Below the pieces are notes generated by a model, which worked only from the letters and a program-made list of their open reading frames with translations, was not told the origin of the DNA and ran no database searches. Both the position numbers and the translations under genes were made by a program. Shown in pieces: positions 20,387-30,464 of a DNA stretch of 64,000 bases. The DNA lies in the NCBI GenBank assembly GCA_003278765.1, contig QCDK01000002.1, forward strand, positions 1-64,000. The letters are read 5' to 3'. The number at the start of each line of letters is the position of its first letter. Position 1 is the first letter of the stretch. Source of the stretch: Prochlorococcus sp. AG-355-G23 (GTDB lineage Bacteria; Cyanobacteriota; Cyanobacteriia; PCC-6307; Cyanobiaceae).

Positions 20387-22024
20387 ATGAATCAAGTTAG
20401 TGCAATTAATATCAATTCTCCTTTTCTAGATCAAAAACCAGGTACCTCTGGATTAAGAAAAAGTACTTTAAAGTTTCAGGAAGAACATTATCTAGAAGTT
20501 TTTATTGAAGCAATCTTACAATCATTAGAAGATTTAAAAGGTTCAACATTAGTAGTTGGTGGTGATGGCAGATATGGCAATATTGAAGCAATAGAAAAAA
20601 TTGTCCAAATATGCATTGCTCATAAAGTTCAAAAGGTTATTGTTCCAAAATACGGTTTATTATCTACTCCTGCGACATCACATTTAATTAGAAAAGAAAA
20701 CGCTATTGGTGGAATTATTCTTTCTGCAAGCCACAATCCTGGTGGGATTGATGGAGACTTTGGAGTGAAATTGAATATCTCTAATGGTGGCCCAGCTCCC
20801 GAGATAATTACTAATAAGATTTTCAAGGCTTCACAATTACTAACTAGTTATAAAATTTGTAAAATTCAATTACCTGATTTTAGTAAATATGGAACTTATT
20901 CTTACGACGAAACTACCTTAGAAATTATTGATGGATTAATAGATTATTCTAATTTGATGGAGAAAATTTTTGACTTTGATCAAATTAGTGATTTTTTAAA
21001 AAAAGACTTCTCGTTAATCTTTGATGCAATGAATGCGGTTACAGGCCCATATGCAAAAAATATTTTTGTTGAGAAAATGGGCCTTGCAGCTGATTGTGTC
21101 ATGAATGGTAACCCGTTAAAAGATTTTGGAGGTTTACATCCTGATCCTAATCTTACTTACGCATCCCACTTGGCTGATTTGTTATTAAATAAAAAATCTT
21201 ATAGTTTTGGTGCTGCATGCGATGGAGATGGAGATAGGAATATGATTTTAGGAAGTGGATGTTTTGTAAATCCTAGTGATAGCCTTGCAGTCATCACTGC
21301 TAATACACAATGTGTCCCTGGATATAAGGATGGTATTACAGGTGTGGCACGATCCATGCCAACCAGCTCAGCGGTTGATAATGTTGCTCGAGCATTAAAT
21401 ATACCTTGTTTTGAGACACCTACTGGTTGGAAGTTTTTTGGAAATCTTTTAGATTCTAATTTAATTACTTTATGTGGAGAAGAAAGTTTTGGAACAGGTA
21501 GTAATCATGTGAGAGAGAAAGATGGACTATGGGCAGTTTTGTATTGGTTACAAGTTCTAGCTGAGAAAAAATGTTCGGTAAGTGACTTAATGCATAATCA
21601 TTGGAAACAATTTGGTAGGAATTATTATTCAAGACATGATTATGAGGCAATTCCCTCAAATATTGCTAATCAAATCTTTGATAATCTAACTTCTATGCTC
21701 GAAAATTTAAAAGGAAATAGTTTTGCTGGTCATTTAGTTAAAGTTGCAGATAACTTTTCATATTTAGATCCCGTTGATAATTCCATAAGTGAAAATCAAG
21801 GTTTAAGATTGGTCCTTGATGATAATTCTCGAGTAATTGTGCGCCTTTCTGGAACTGGAACTAAGGGTGCAACATTGAGACTTTACTTTGAGAAATTTTT
21901 CGATCCTAAACAGAATCTTTCGTTAAATCCTCAGATCGCTTTGAAACCTCTAATAGATGATTTAGATGCTTTATTGAACATTTCAAAACTTACTCAAATG
22001 GAAACTCCTACAGTAATTACATAG
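20387..22024 (+). CDS. pgm: Phosphoglucomutase (alpha-D-glucose phosphate-specific)
   Basis: GTSGLRKS, SASHNPGG, GDGDRNMILG, GEESFGTGSNHVREKDGLWAVL. Confidence 0.96.
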   Translation: MNQVSAININSPFLDQKPGTSGLRKSTLKFQEEHYLEVFIEAILQSLEDLKGSTLVVGGDGRYGNIEAIEKIVQICIAHKVQKVIVPKYGLLSTPATSHLIRKENAIGGIILSASHNPGGIDGDFGVKLNISNGGPAPEIITNKIFKASQLLTSYKICKIQLPDFSKYGTYSYDETTLEIIDGLIDYSNLMEKIFDFDQISDFLKKDFSLIFDAMNAVTGPYAKNIFVEKMGLAADCVMNGNPLKDFGGLHPDPNLTYASHLADLLLNKKSYSFGAACDGDGDRNMILGSGCFVNPSDSLAVITANTQCVPGYKDGITGVARSMPTSSAVDNVARALNIPCFETPTGWKFFGNLLDSNLITLCGEESFGTGSNHVREKDGLWAVLYWLQVLAEKKCSVSDLMHNHWKQFGRNYYSRHDYEAIPSNIANQIFDNLTSMLENLKGNSFAGHLVKVADNFSYLDPVDNSISENQGLRLVLDDNSRVIVRLSGTGTKGATLRLYFEKFFDPKQNLSLNPQIALKPLIDDLDALLNISKLTQMETPTVIT

Positions 22025-22056
22025 AATTGAAAGTAATGATTTTTTGATTTTTTTAT

Positions 22057-23346
22057 ATGTATTCAGAAAATTTATTTACTAATTATTCTCAAATAGAAAA
22101 TAATGCACCTTTGGCTGACAAATTAAGACCAAAGAATTTGGAAGATTTTTTTGGTCAACAATCAATCCTGAATGAGAATTCGCTTTTAAGAAGTGCAATA
22201 TTAAACGATAAGATTAGTAATTTTATTTTTTCTGGCCCTCCGGGTGTTGGGAAAACTACTCTAATTGAAATTATTTCCTTTAATACGCGTTCAAAATTAA
22301 TTAAGTTAAATGCAGTATTATCAAGTGTTAAAGAATTAAGAAATGAAATAGCTAATGCAAAAGATAGATTAATAAATTCAAAAAGAAAAACAATTTTATT
22401 TATCGATGAGGTTCATAGATTTACAGCAGTTCAGCAAGATGCTTTATTACCTTCAATAGAAAATGGAACTATAACTTTTATTGGTGCTACAACTGAAAAC
22501 CCCTTCTTTGCGGTTAATAAAGCGCTTGTTAGCAGGTCTCGTATTTTTACATTACTTCCTCTGGCAGAAAATGATTTGCAGAAAATAATACAAAAAGTCA
22601 TAACTCATTATTCTAAAAAAAAAGATTCAAAAAAGGTTTATTTAGCTAAAGATGCTATCAGTCATTTAATTAAATTTTCTGGCGGAGATGCAAGAACATT
22701 AATCAATGCCCTGGAGATGGCCATAGAAACAACTGCTGAAAATGAAGATAAAGAAATAAACATTAATCTCTCAATAGCAGAGGATGCAATTCAAAAGAAA
22801 AATATTGTTTACGATAAAAATGGCGAAAATCATTACGATGTGATAAGTGCCTTTATTAAGTCCATAAGAGGTTCTGATCCAGATGCAACTTTATTCTGGC
22901 TTGCGAATATGCTGGAGGCTGGAGAAGATCCTAATTTTATTTTTAGAAGACTACTTATATCTGCCAGTGAAGATATTGGAATATCTGATCCTAATGCCAT
23001 AGTAGTAGTACAATCATGTTGTGATGCTTTTGATAGAGTTGGTTTTCCAGAAGGAGTATATTTTTTAACGCAGGCTTCTTTATATTTAGCTATTTCTCCA
23101 AAAAGTAATAGTATGAAAAGTATTTTTAAAGCCATTGAAACAATCAAATCTACCAATGCTTTTGATGTTCCACTCCATTTAAAAAATAATTCTAATAGTT
23201 ATGTCAATCCTCATAATTATCCAGGTAATTGGGTCGCACAAGACTATCTTCCCAAATCTTTAAGAGGTTTAAAAATATGGGAACCAAATAAAAATGGATG
23301 GGAAAAAACTCAATATGAAGAACTGCTTAGAAGAAAAGAAAACTAA
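22057..23346 (+). CDS. RarA/MgsA-like AAA+ recombination factor
   Basis: APLADKLRPKNLEDFFGQQ, FSGPPGVGKTTLIEI, FIDEVHRF, GATTENPFF; C-terminal HYDVISAFIKSIRGSDPDATLFWLANMLEAGEDPNFIFRRL. Confidence 0.93.
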   Translation: MYSENLFTNYSQIENNAPLADKLRPKNLEDFFGQQSILNENSLLRSAILNDKISNFIFSGPPGVGKTTLIEIISFNTRSKLIKLNAVLSSVKELRNEIANAKDRLINSKRKTILFIDEVHRFTAVQQDALLPSIENGTITFIGATTENPFFAVNKALVSRSRIFTLLPLAENDLQKIIQKVITHYSKKKDSKKVYLAKDAISHLIKFSGGDARTLINALEMAIETTAENEDKEININLSIAEDAIQKKNIVYDKNGENHYDVISAFIKSIRGSDPDATLFWLANMLEAGEDPNFIFRRLLISASEDIGISDPNAIVVVQSCCDAFDRVGFPEGVYFLTQASLYLAISPKSNSMKSIFKAIETIKSTNAFDVPLHLKNNSNSYVNPHNYPGNWVAQDYLPKSLRGLKIWEPNKNGWEKTQYEELLRRKEN

Positions 23347-23999
23347 AAATTTTTCGAACAACAAATAATTTCAGGATTAAAGGAAGTTTTTCCATCGTAG
23401 GCTAAAGCGATAGTCCAATTATGGAAGTTAATCTGTGAATAACTTAAATGTATGTTTTTCACCTTATGAATTAACTTTTTTGGCTTTTCAAAAAATTGCC
23501 AATGGTTAATGTCTTGAGCTAATTTTCCATGATCCCATTTTATAGCTGCTTCAACAGCACACCATTGATTTAATATCATATTTTTTGTTAAATAATTATT
23601 ATGTTTTGATTTATTGGTATGAAAAAAATATTTTTCTGCAAATTTTATATGGTTAAAATCTCTATCTGTTCTCTCAATATCAATCCCTATTTTGCCTTTA
23701 TGCCAGACTATAGTAATGGCATCTTTACAATGACTTAAACTGATATTTCCCATGCCAGAGGGCAAACTCGGAGGTTCTCCAGGATGAGCATTAATTGGAA
23801 TTTCTAGAGGGTCTAAATCAAAAAGTGTTGAAAGTGATTGTCGCAAATAAGATCTTGTTTCTAAGAAAACCTTTGATCTTGAATTTGTTAGGTTTTTTGA
23901 AGTTTTAATTTCTTCTACAGTTGCGACATCTTGCACACCTTTAATCTCATAAAACCAAATTTTTGGTATTTTATATTCATACTCACTTAATAATTTCAA
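23343..23999 (-). CDS. 4'-phosphopantetheinyl transferase superfamily protein
   Basis: GNISLSHCKDAITIVWHKGKIGIDIERTDRDF...WCAVEAAIKWDHGKLAQDI; supplied start is TTG. Confidence 0.88.
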   Translation of the reverse strand: MKLLSEYEYKIPKIWFYEIKGVQDVATVEEIKTSKNLTNSRSKVFLETRSYLRQSLSTLFDLDPLEIPINAHPGEPPSLPSGMGNISLSHCKDAITIVWHKGKIGIDIERTDRDFNHIKFAEKYFFHTNKSKHNNYLTKNMILNQWCAVEAAIKWDHGKLAQDINHWQFFEKPKKLIHKVKNIHLSYSQINFHNWTIALAYDGKTSFNPEIICCSKNF

Positions 24000-24466
24000 T
24001 GGCTCTTAAGGTTGGCGACAAAGCACCAGAATTTAAATTAAAAGATTCTTTTGAGAAAGAAGTTTCTCTTAGTAATTTTAAAGGTAAAAGAATAATACTA
24101 TATTTTTATCCAAAAGATAATACTCCAGGGTGTACTAAAGAAGCATGTAATTTTAAAGAGAATTGGGATTTACTCCAAAAAAATAATATTGTTGTGCTTG
24201 GTATTAGTAAAGATAATGCATCCTCTCATCAGAAGTTTATAGAAAAATTTAATCTACCTTTTATTCTTTTAACTGATCCTGAACCTTTCAAAGTTTCTTC
24301 TGATTATGATAGCTATGGACTGAAGAAATTCATGGGCAAAGAATATATGGGAATGATGAGAAATACTTTTTTAATTGATACTGAAGGTAATATCGAAAAA
24401 ATTTATTTAAAGGTAAAAGCAGCAATAATGGCTGATCATATAATTGCAGACCTTGGATTAGGCTAA
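23999..24466 (+). CDS. bcp: Peroxiredoxin, Bcp/PrxQ family
   Basis: MALKVGDKAPEFKLKDS, YFYPKDNTPGCTKEACNF; ATG at 23999 preferred over the track start. Confidence 0.93.
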   Translation: MALKVGDKAPEFKLKDSFEKEVSLSNFKGKRIILYFYPKDNTPGCTKEACNFKENWDLLQKNNIVVLGISKDNASSHQKFIEKFNLPFILLTDPEPFKVSSDYDSYGLKKFMGKEYMGMMRNTFLIDTEGNIEKIYLKVKAAIMADHIIADLGLG

Positions 24467-25152
24467 TTTTTGATGGATAGGTAGTGAATAATCATCCCCT
24501 CCATAACTAAATTAGGAGAATTGATAATATTTTCTTTTTCAGTCTTTAGAAATTTTGTGAGTAATTGAGAGTCTCCTCCACAGATTATTAAAATATCTTT
24601 TTCGGGATTAAATAAACTACTAATAACGCAGGTAAGAGATTTGATTACTCCTTTTAAAATTGCTTCTTCTGTATTAATTAAAAAATCTTTGATCGGAATA
24701 TCATATTTTTTGGGTACTTTAAGATTTTTTGTATTTTGTTCCATTGACTTTAGTTGTGTTAGAAAACCTGGAAGAAGTTGACCTCCAATAATAGATCCAT
24801 TTGAATTCAATTTTGTTATTGATAATATCGTTCCACAATCTGCAATTAGCAAATCTTTTTTGAAAGGGTTTTCAATAATTTTTAAAGCGGCAATGCAGGC
24901 AAGAGCTCTATCAACTCCAAAATAATCAGGAAGATTTGTTAAGTGAATATCTTTAGTTTTTAATTCATTTTCTTTGTTCAGCAAAAAATTTGGTAGTTTT
25001 CCTACAGAAGCCCAAATTAATTTATCAAGATCTATATTTTCGGGAACTTTTTGCTCTTTTTTGGTATGGAAGAATTTAGATTGATTTTTAGAATATTTTG
25101 CCCAATGAAGCCTACTATTGCCTACTAATAAAAAATTTATATCTGAGACCAT
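24463..25152 (-). CDS. coaX: Type III pantothenate kinase
   Basis: LLVGNSRLHWAKY, DYFGVDRALACIAAL, LLIADCGTILSI, GGQLLPGFLTQLKSMEQNT. Confidence 0.9.
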   Translation of the reverse strand: MVSDINFLLVGNSRLHWAKYSKNQSKFFHTKKEQKVPENIDLDKLIWASVGKLPNFLLNKENELKTKDIHLTNLPDYFGVDRALACIAALKIIENPFKKDLLIADCGTILSITKLNSNGSIIGGQLLPGFLTQLKSMEQNTKNLKVPKKYDIPIKDFLINTEEAILKGVIKSLTCVISSLFNPEKDILIICGGDSQLLTKFLKTEKENIINSPNLVMEGMIIHYLSIKN

Positions 25153-25167
25153 TGTTCTATGATCAAT

Positions 25168-25890
25168 TTAATTATTAGTGTGTATTCCACATTCTTGTTT
25201 AATCCCCCCAAATCTAGTATCTCTTCCCTTTGTTTCAAGACTATCTGGCCTGCTTGAATGCCAATCTCCTACAGAAGAATAACCTTTGTTAAAAAGTGGA
25301 TGGGCAGGTAAATTATTCTCTTCCATATAATAAAAAATATCTTTATTTGTCCAACTTAATAATGGTCTTAAAGAGAGTCTTTGACGAATTACTTCTAGGA
25401 ATTTCATTTTTTTTCTATTTTCTGTTTGATTTGATCTAACACCGCTTGCCCAGCAGAAAATATCATATTTTGCTAGACCATTTTCTAAAGGTTTTATCTT
25501 TCTCAATTCATGATACTTATCTAAATCATTTTCTTTATTTGTTTCCCAAAGTTTTCCATATTTGGCCTCCATTCTTGCTGGAGATAATTCACTTTGAAGA
25601 ACTTTAACTTCTAAGGATAAACTATTAATAAGCTTTTCAGCGTAATGGTATGTTTCTGGAGGAAGGTAACCTGTATCTATCCAAAAAATTTTGATTTTTT
25701 TTTGTAAACGTAATTTACTGACCATATCTAAAAGGACTGATGACTGTATACCAAAACTTGTTGTAATAGCAAATTGATTATCAAACTTTTCATAACCCCA
25801 TGTAAGCATTTCTTGAGGCTTTTTATCTACTAACTCGTGATTATATTTCCTCAAGTTGGTTTGAATATCTTTTTGAATTTTTTCAATCAT
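25168..25890 (-). CDS. cysH: Phosphoadenylyl-sulfate reductase
   Basis: TTSFGIQSSVLLDM, FWIDTGYLPPETY, SWTNKDIFYYMEENNLPAHPLFNKGYSSVGDWHSSRP; C-terminal ECGIH. Confidence 0.95.
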   Translation of the reverse strand: MIEKIQKDIQTNLRKYNHELVDKKPQEMLTWGYEKFDNQFAITTSFGIQSSVLLDMVSKLRLQKKIKIFWIDTGYLPPETYHYAEKLINSLSLEVKVLQSELSPARMEAKYGKLWETNKENDLDKYHELRKIKPLENGLAKYDIFCWASGVRSNQTENRKKMKFLEVIRQRLSLRPLLSWTNKDIFYYMEENNLPAHPLFNKGYSSVGDWHSSRPDSLETKGRDTRFGGIKQECGIHTNN

Positions 25891-25985
25891 TATTCAGTTT
25901 GGTTATGAGTTTAATTTTATTTCGCTCAATTTAAAATTTATTCGTATAGTTTAATAATACATTTACGCATAACAATATTTCTCTA

Positions 25986-27179
25986 ATGAAATCAATACAA
26001 AAACCAATAGTAATAGTTGGAGCAGGTTTTGCCGGCATGACATTTGCTTTGAATTTAAAGAATCTTAATCCCTCTTTACCGATTCTTGTGGTTGATTCTG
26101 AAACTAACTTTATATTTAAACCCTTAATGTACGAAGTTTTAAGTAAAGAAATAAGAAGTTGGGAAGCCTCCCCAAAATTTGCAAATATTTTTTCTGATGC
26201 GGGCATAACTTTTTTAAGAAATTCTTTAACCAAGATTTCCTTCAAAGAAAATATTCTTGAATTTAGTGACGATTTAAAATTAAGTTATCAGTATCTTGTT
26301 ATCTCTACAGGCTCTATTCCAAATAATTTTTTTATAAAAGGTGTAGATGAAAATTGTTATTTTTTTAATGATGTTCTTGATCTAAATAAATTAAATTCTT
26401 TTTTAAAAAAATCACAAGATACTGCTTTGCATAAAAAGTTATTTATAGTTGGAGGTGGTCCCTCTGGCATCGAGTTGGCATGTAAAATTAAAGATTTATT
26501 TACAGACCAATTTGAAATTAATGTAATAGAAAAATCAAACGAAATCCTCAATAAAAACAAAATTTTTAATAGAGAACAAGCAGAGAAGGCATTAGAAAAA
26601 AGAAAAATCAACGTTCTTTTGAATTCCACAGTTAAAGAAGTCTCAGAAACTAAGATTAGTATTTCTAGTGAGGTTGGAATAACTTCATTGGATAAAGATA
26701 TTGTTATTTGGACTGCAGGCGTTAAACCAAATTTGTCTTACTTAGAAACTGATCAAATAACAAAAAAATATGGACGAATTTTAGTTAATAAAAATCTACA
26801 AATAGAAAACTATAAAAATTGTTTTGCTATTGGCGATGTTTCAGTTATTGAAGGAATGGAGTATTTACCTATCACTGCTCAGGTCGCTATGCAGGAGGGA
26901 AATTATCTGGCTAATAATTTAGAACTTTTAATTCAAGGAAAGGATCCTTTACCCTTTGAATTTAAAGATAATGGTGAAATGATTAGTTTAGGAATAGGAG
27001 AAGCTTCAATTTCTGGCCTTGGGGTTACTTTATCTGGGAAATTGGCTTTTGATGCAAGAAGACTTATTTATGCTTCCAAGTTGCCTGATATTAATGAAAG
27101 CTTAAAATCTGCATCTTCATGGATATTCCAAAAAAAATCTATTTTTAAAAAGTTTCTGAAAAAAGATAATTTTAAGTAA
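25986..27179 (+). CDS. ndbB: Type II NADH dehydrogenase
   Basis: PIVIVGAGFAGMTFALNL, FIVGGGPSGIELACKI, CFAIGDVSVI...LPITAQVAMQEGNYLANNL. Confidence 0.9.
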   Translation: MKSIQKPIVIVGAGFAGMTFALNLKNLNPSLPILVVDSETNFIFKPLMYEVLSKEIRSWEASPKFANIFSDAGITFLRNSLTKISFKENILEFSDDLKLSYQYLVISTGSIPNNFFIKGVDENCYFFNDVLDLNKLNSFLKKSQDTALHKKLFIVGGGPSGIELACKIKDLFTDQFEINVIEKSNEILNKNKIFNREQAEKALEKRKINVLLNSTVKEVSETKISISSEVGITSLDKDIVIWTAGVKPNLSYLETDQITKKYGRILVNKNLQIENYKNCFAIGDVSVIEGMEYLPITAQVAMQEGNYLANNLELLIQGKDPLPFEFKDNGEMISLGIGEASISGLGVTLSGKLAFDARRLIYASKLPDINESLKSASSWIFQKKSIFKKFLKKDNFK

Positions 27180-27228
27180 ACTTTTTTGAAATATTGTTTT
27201 TGGGTATATTGAGTTAAATAAGTTTCGT

Positions 27229-29037
27229 ATGAATTTAATTGCAGTAGTTAGTAATAATTTTGATGCGTTTATAACGGTAGTTGTTTTAATAATGTCAATA
27301 ATTTTATTTATTAAAAATACTATTGCACCAGAATTGACTGGTTTGTTATGTGTTGGAATATTTATAGCTACAGGGGTTCTTTCTCCTGAAAAAGCTTTAG
27401 CTGGATTTGGTAGCCCATCCTTAATCACCCTTATGGGTTTATTTGCAGTTTCTTCTGCATTATTTAAAAGTGGTGCTTTGGACAGAGTAAGAGAATTGAT
27501 ATCTTCTGAAAGTATTAGAACACCAAGGAAATTAATTTCTTTAATAGCTTTTTTGATAGCTCCAATATCTGGAATTGTACCTAATACTCCAGTAGTAGCA
27601 TCTTTGTTACCCCTAATTGAAGGTTGGTGTGAGCGAAGAAATATATCACCATCAAAAGTTTTATTACCTCTTTCTTTTGCTACTTTATTAGGTGGAACTC
27701 TGACATTATTAGGTAGCTCAGTAAATCTTCTTGTAAGTGATATAAGTCAACAATTAGGTTATGGAGGTTTGGAATTATTTAGTTTGACTTCAATCGGAAT
27801 TCCTGTATGGCTTATAGGCACAACCTATATGATTCTTGTTTCTGACATGCTTTTGCCGGATAGAGGGAGAGATAAGGAATTTATTAAAAATGGTGATATG
27901 AATATATACTTTACTGAAGTGACTATTCCCTCTACTTCAGAATTGGTTGGACAATCTGTCAGAAATAGTAGATTGCAAAGACGATTTGACGTTGATGTTC
28001 TGGAATTGCATAGAAATGGAAAAGTTATTCTTCCTCCTTTAGCTGATAGAAAGATTGAACCAGATGATAGATTAATAATACGCGTTACAAGGGCAGACTT
28101 ATTTAGGCTTCAGCAGGAACATACCATTCTGTTAGGTGAAAACAAAACATCTTTAAATGGAGCAAATGTTTTCTCAGATGATGAAGGTACTAAGACCTTT
28201 GAAGCTCTTTTACCAGCTGGCTCAACTCTAGCTGGTGCAAGTTTGAGAGAATTAAGATTTAGGCAGCGTCACAATGCAACAGTTTTAGCACTAAGAAGAG
28301 GTCAACAAACTGTTCAGGAGAGATTAGGCCAAGCTGTTTTAAGGGCTGGAGATGTTTTATTATTGCAAGCACCTTTAGATTCAATAAGAGGTTTGCAAGC
28401 TAGTAATGATTTGCTGATTTTAGATCAATTCGAAGATGATTTACCTTTCTTGATTAAAAAACCTATATCGATTGCAATTGCAATAGGAATGGTGGTTTTA
28501 CCTTCGGTTTCTAATATTCCATTAGTAGGTTCAGTACTTTTAGCAGTCATTGCTATGGTTGCTTTTGGATGTTTAAGACCTGCCGAGATACAAAAATCAA
28601 TTAGGTTAGACGTTATTTTATTGTTGGGATCTTTATCATGCTTTAGTGTAGCTATGCAAGTAACAGGATTAGCAGATTTAATTGCTTTCAATCTAAACTT
28701 TGCCCTTAATGGAATGCCTCTATATTTCGCACTGGTCGTAATTTTTGTATCGACAGTTATTCTTACGCAATTTATAAGTAATGCTGCTTCGGTTGCTTTG
28801 ATTTTGCCTGTTGCTATTGAATTCTCAAATGTTTTAGGGATTTCAGCAAGTGCTTTAATAATGCTTGTTTTATTTGGTGCGAGTCAATCTTTCTTGACTC
28901 CAATGGGTTATCAAACAAATTTAATGGTTTATGGTCCTGGAAGATATAGGTTTTTTGATATCGCAAAATACGGAGCTGGATTAACACTTATAATGTCTTT
29001 TACAGTGCCAGCATTGATAATTTTAAATTACGGATAA
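27229..29037 (+). CDS. SLC13-type anion transporter with two RCK-C (TrkA-C) domains
   Basis: LTGLLCVGIFIATGVLSPEKALAGFGSPSLITLMGLFAVSSAL; GIVPNTPVVASLLPLI; two RCK_C-like segments EVTIPSTSELVGQSVRNSRLQRRFDVDVLELHRNG and EALLPAGSTLAGASLRELRFRQRHNATVLALRRG. Confidence 0.9.
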   Translation: MNLIAVVSNNFDAFITVVVLIMSIILFIKNTIAPELTGLLCVGIFIATGVLSPEKALAGFGSPSLITLMGLFAVSSALFKSGALDRVRELISSESIRTPRKLISLIAFLIAPISGIVPNTPVVASLLPLIEGWCERRNISPSKVLLPLSFATLLGGTLTLLGSSVNLLVSDISQQLGYGGLELFSLTSIGIPVWLIGTTYMILVSDMLLPDRGRDKEFIKNGDMNIYFTEVTIPSTSELVGQSVRNSRLQRRFDVDVLELHRNGKVILPPLADRKIEPDDRLIIRVTRADLFRLQQEHTILLGENKTSLNGANVFSDDEGTKTFEALLPAGSTLAGASLRELRFRQRHNATVLALRRGQQTVQERLGQAVLRAGDVLLLQAPLDSIRGLQASNDLLILDQFEDDLPFLIKKPISIAIAIGMVVLPSVSNIPLVGSVLLAVIAMVAFGCLRPAEIQKSIRLDVILLLGSLSCFSVAMQVTGLADLIAFNLNFALNGMPLYFALVVIFVSTVILTQFISNAASVALILPVAIEFSNVLGISASALIMLVLFGASQSFLTPMGYQTNLMVYGPGRYRFFDIAKYGAGLTLIMSFTVPALIILNYG

Positions 29038-29042
29038 ATAAA

Positions 29043-30446
29043 GTGAAATTAACTAGTAATGTTTATAAGTTTAAAGATGCTTACAAAAAGCTATCTGTGC
29101 CTCAATTTACTATTGTTACAGGCTTATTTATTATTTGCCTTGGAACTTTAATTTTGAGTTCTCCATTATGTTCATCTTCCAAGGTTGGCTTGTGGGAAGC
29201 ATTTTTTACATCTACTTCTGCTATTACCGTAACTGGCTTAACCATAATTGATATTGGTGATGATTTAAATTTCTTTGGCCAGGTTTTCTTGGCTTTTATG
29301 CTTTTATCAGGTGGTCTAGGATTAATGGCTATTACAACATTTTTACAGGGTTTTGTTGTGAAGGGGACAAAGCTAAGAACTAGATTAGACAAAGGCAAGA
29401 CTCTAGATGAATTTGGAGTTGGAGGAATTGGTCGAACTTTTCAAAGCATTGCTATTACAGCGATGAGTATCATATCCTTGGGCGCAATTGTTTTATATGC
29501 TTTTGGATTTGTAGACATTCAGAATAATTGGGAAAGACTATGGTCCTCGATTTTTCACAGCATATCTGCATATAACAATGCAGGATTTTCTTTAAGTTCA
29601 AATAGCCTCCAAGACTATAGAACAAATTATTTGGTCAATAGTGTTTTTGTTTTTCTCATTGTTATGGGTGGATTGGGATGGAGGGTTATTGATGATATTT
29701 GGAGTAATAAAAAAAATTTTTCTTATAATAAATTAAGCCTTCATTCCAGACTTGTTATTAGGACAAGTTTGTCTCTAATATTATTTGGATCATTAGGATT
29801 CTTTGTCACTGAATCATTGCTTAATAGTCAATTTTTTAATGATTTGAATATGTTTGAACGGTTATTGTCATCAATTTTTGAGACAGTAAGTGCAAGAACC
29901 GCAGGCTTTACAAATTATCCAATATCCTTGAACTCTATATCAGATACTGGTTTATTGTTATTAATGACTTTGATGTTTATTGGAGCAAGTACTGGAGGTA
30001 CTGGTGGAGGCATAAAAACAACTACATTTATTGCTTTAATGGCTGCAACTAGATCAACTTTGAGAGGTCAGAAAGATGTAATTATTAGCAATAGATTAAT
30101 TTCAGATAAAGTTATTCTAAAGGCAGTTGGAATCACAGTTGGATCTTTGCTTTTTGTTCTTTTAATGGCAATGTTGCTTAGTACAACAAATACGTTTGTT
30201 AAGAGAGAATCTTTCACATTCCTAGAAATTCTTTTCACTTGCATATCCGCATTTGCAACTGTTGGTTTTGATATTGGTTTAACTGCAAAATTAAATCATT
30301 TTGGCCAATTTATTCTTATTGTCGGAATGTTTGTGGGTAGACTTGGCATCCTTTTGCTTTTAAGTGCACTTTGGCAGGCTCTGTATAAGAGTAGAATAGA
30401 TAGACAAAAGAGAATTGGCTATCCTAGGGCTGATCTTTATGTTTAG
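29043..30446 (+). CDS. ktrB: TrkH/KtrB-type cation (K+/Na+) transporter (GTG start)
   Basis: SAITVTGLTIIDIGDDLNFFGQVFLAFMLLSGGLGLMAI; AYNNAGFSL; SARTAGFTNYPI; GASTGGTGGGIKTTTF. Confidence 0.9.
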   Translation: MKLTSNVYKFKDAYKKLSVPQFTIVTGLFIICLGTLILSSPLCSSSKVGLWEAFFTSTSAITVTGLTIIDIGDDLNFFGQVFLAFMLLSGGLGLMAITTFLQGFVVKGTKLRTRLDKGKTLDEFGVGGIGRTFQSIAITAMSIISLGAIVLYAFGFVDIQNNWERLWSSIFHSISAYNNAGFSLSSNSLQDYRTNYLVNSVFVFLIVMGGLGWRVIDDIWSNKKNFSYNKLSLHSRLVIRTSLSLILFGSLGFFVTESLLNSQFFNDLNMFERLLSSIFETVSARTAGFTNYPISLNSISDTGLLLLMTLMFIGASTGGTGGGIKTTTFIALMAATRSTLRGQKDVIISNRLISDKVILKAVGITVGSLLFVLLMAMLLSTTNTFVKRESFTFLEILFTCISAFATVGFDIGLTAKLNHFGQFILIVGMFVGRLGILLLLSALWQALYKSRIDRQKRIGYPRADLYV

Positions 30447-30464
30447 AATTGACTAAGTTTTATT

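Noticed and set aside
22833-23156. 107-aa minus-strand ORF inside the RarA-like gene
   Set aside because: Antisense shadow of a well-supported CDS.
27117-27428. 103-aa minus-strand ORF spanning the ndbB end and SLC13 start
   Set aside because: Overlaps two supported genes in antisense; no domain.
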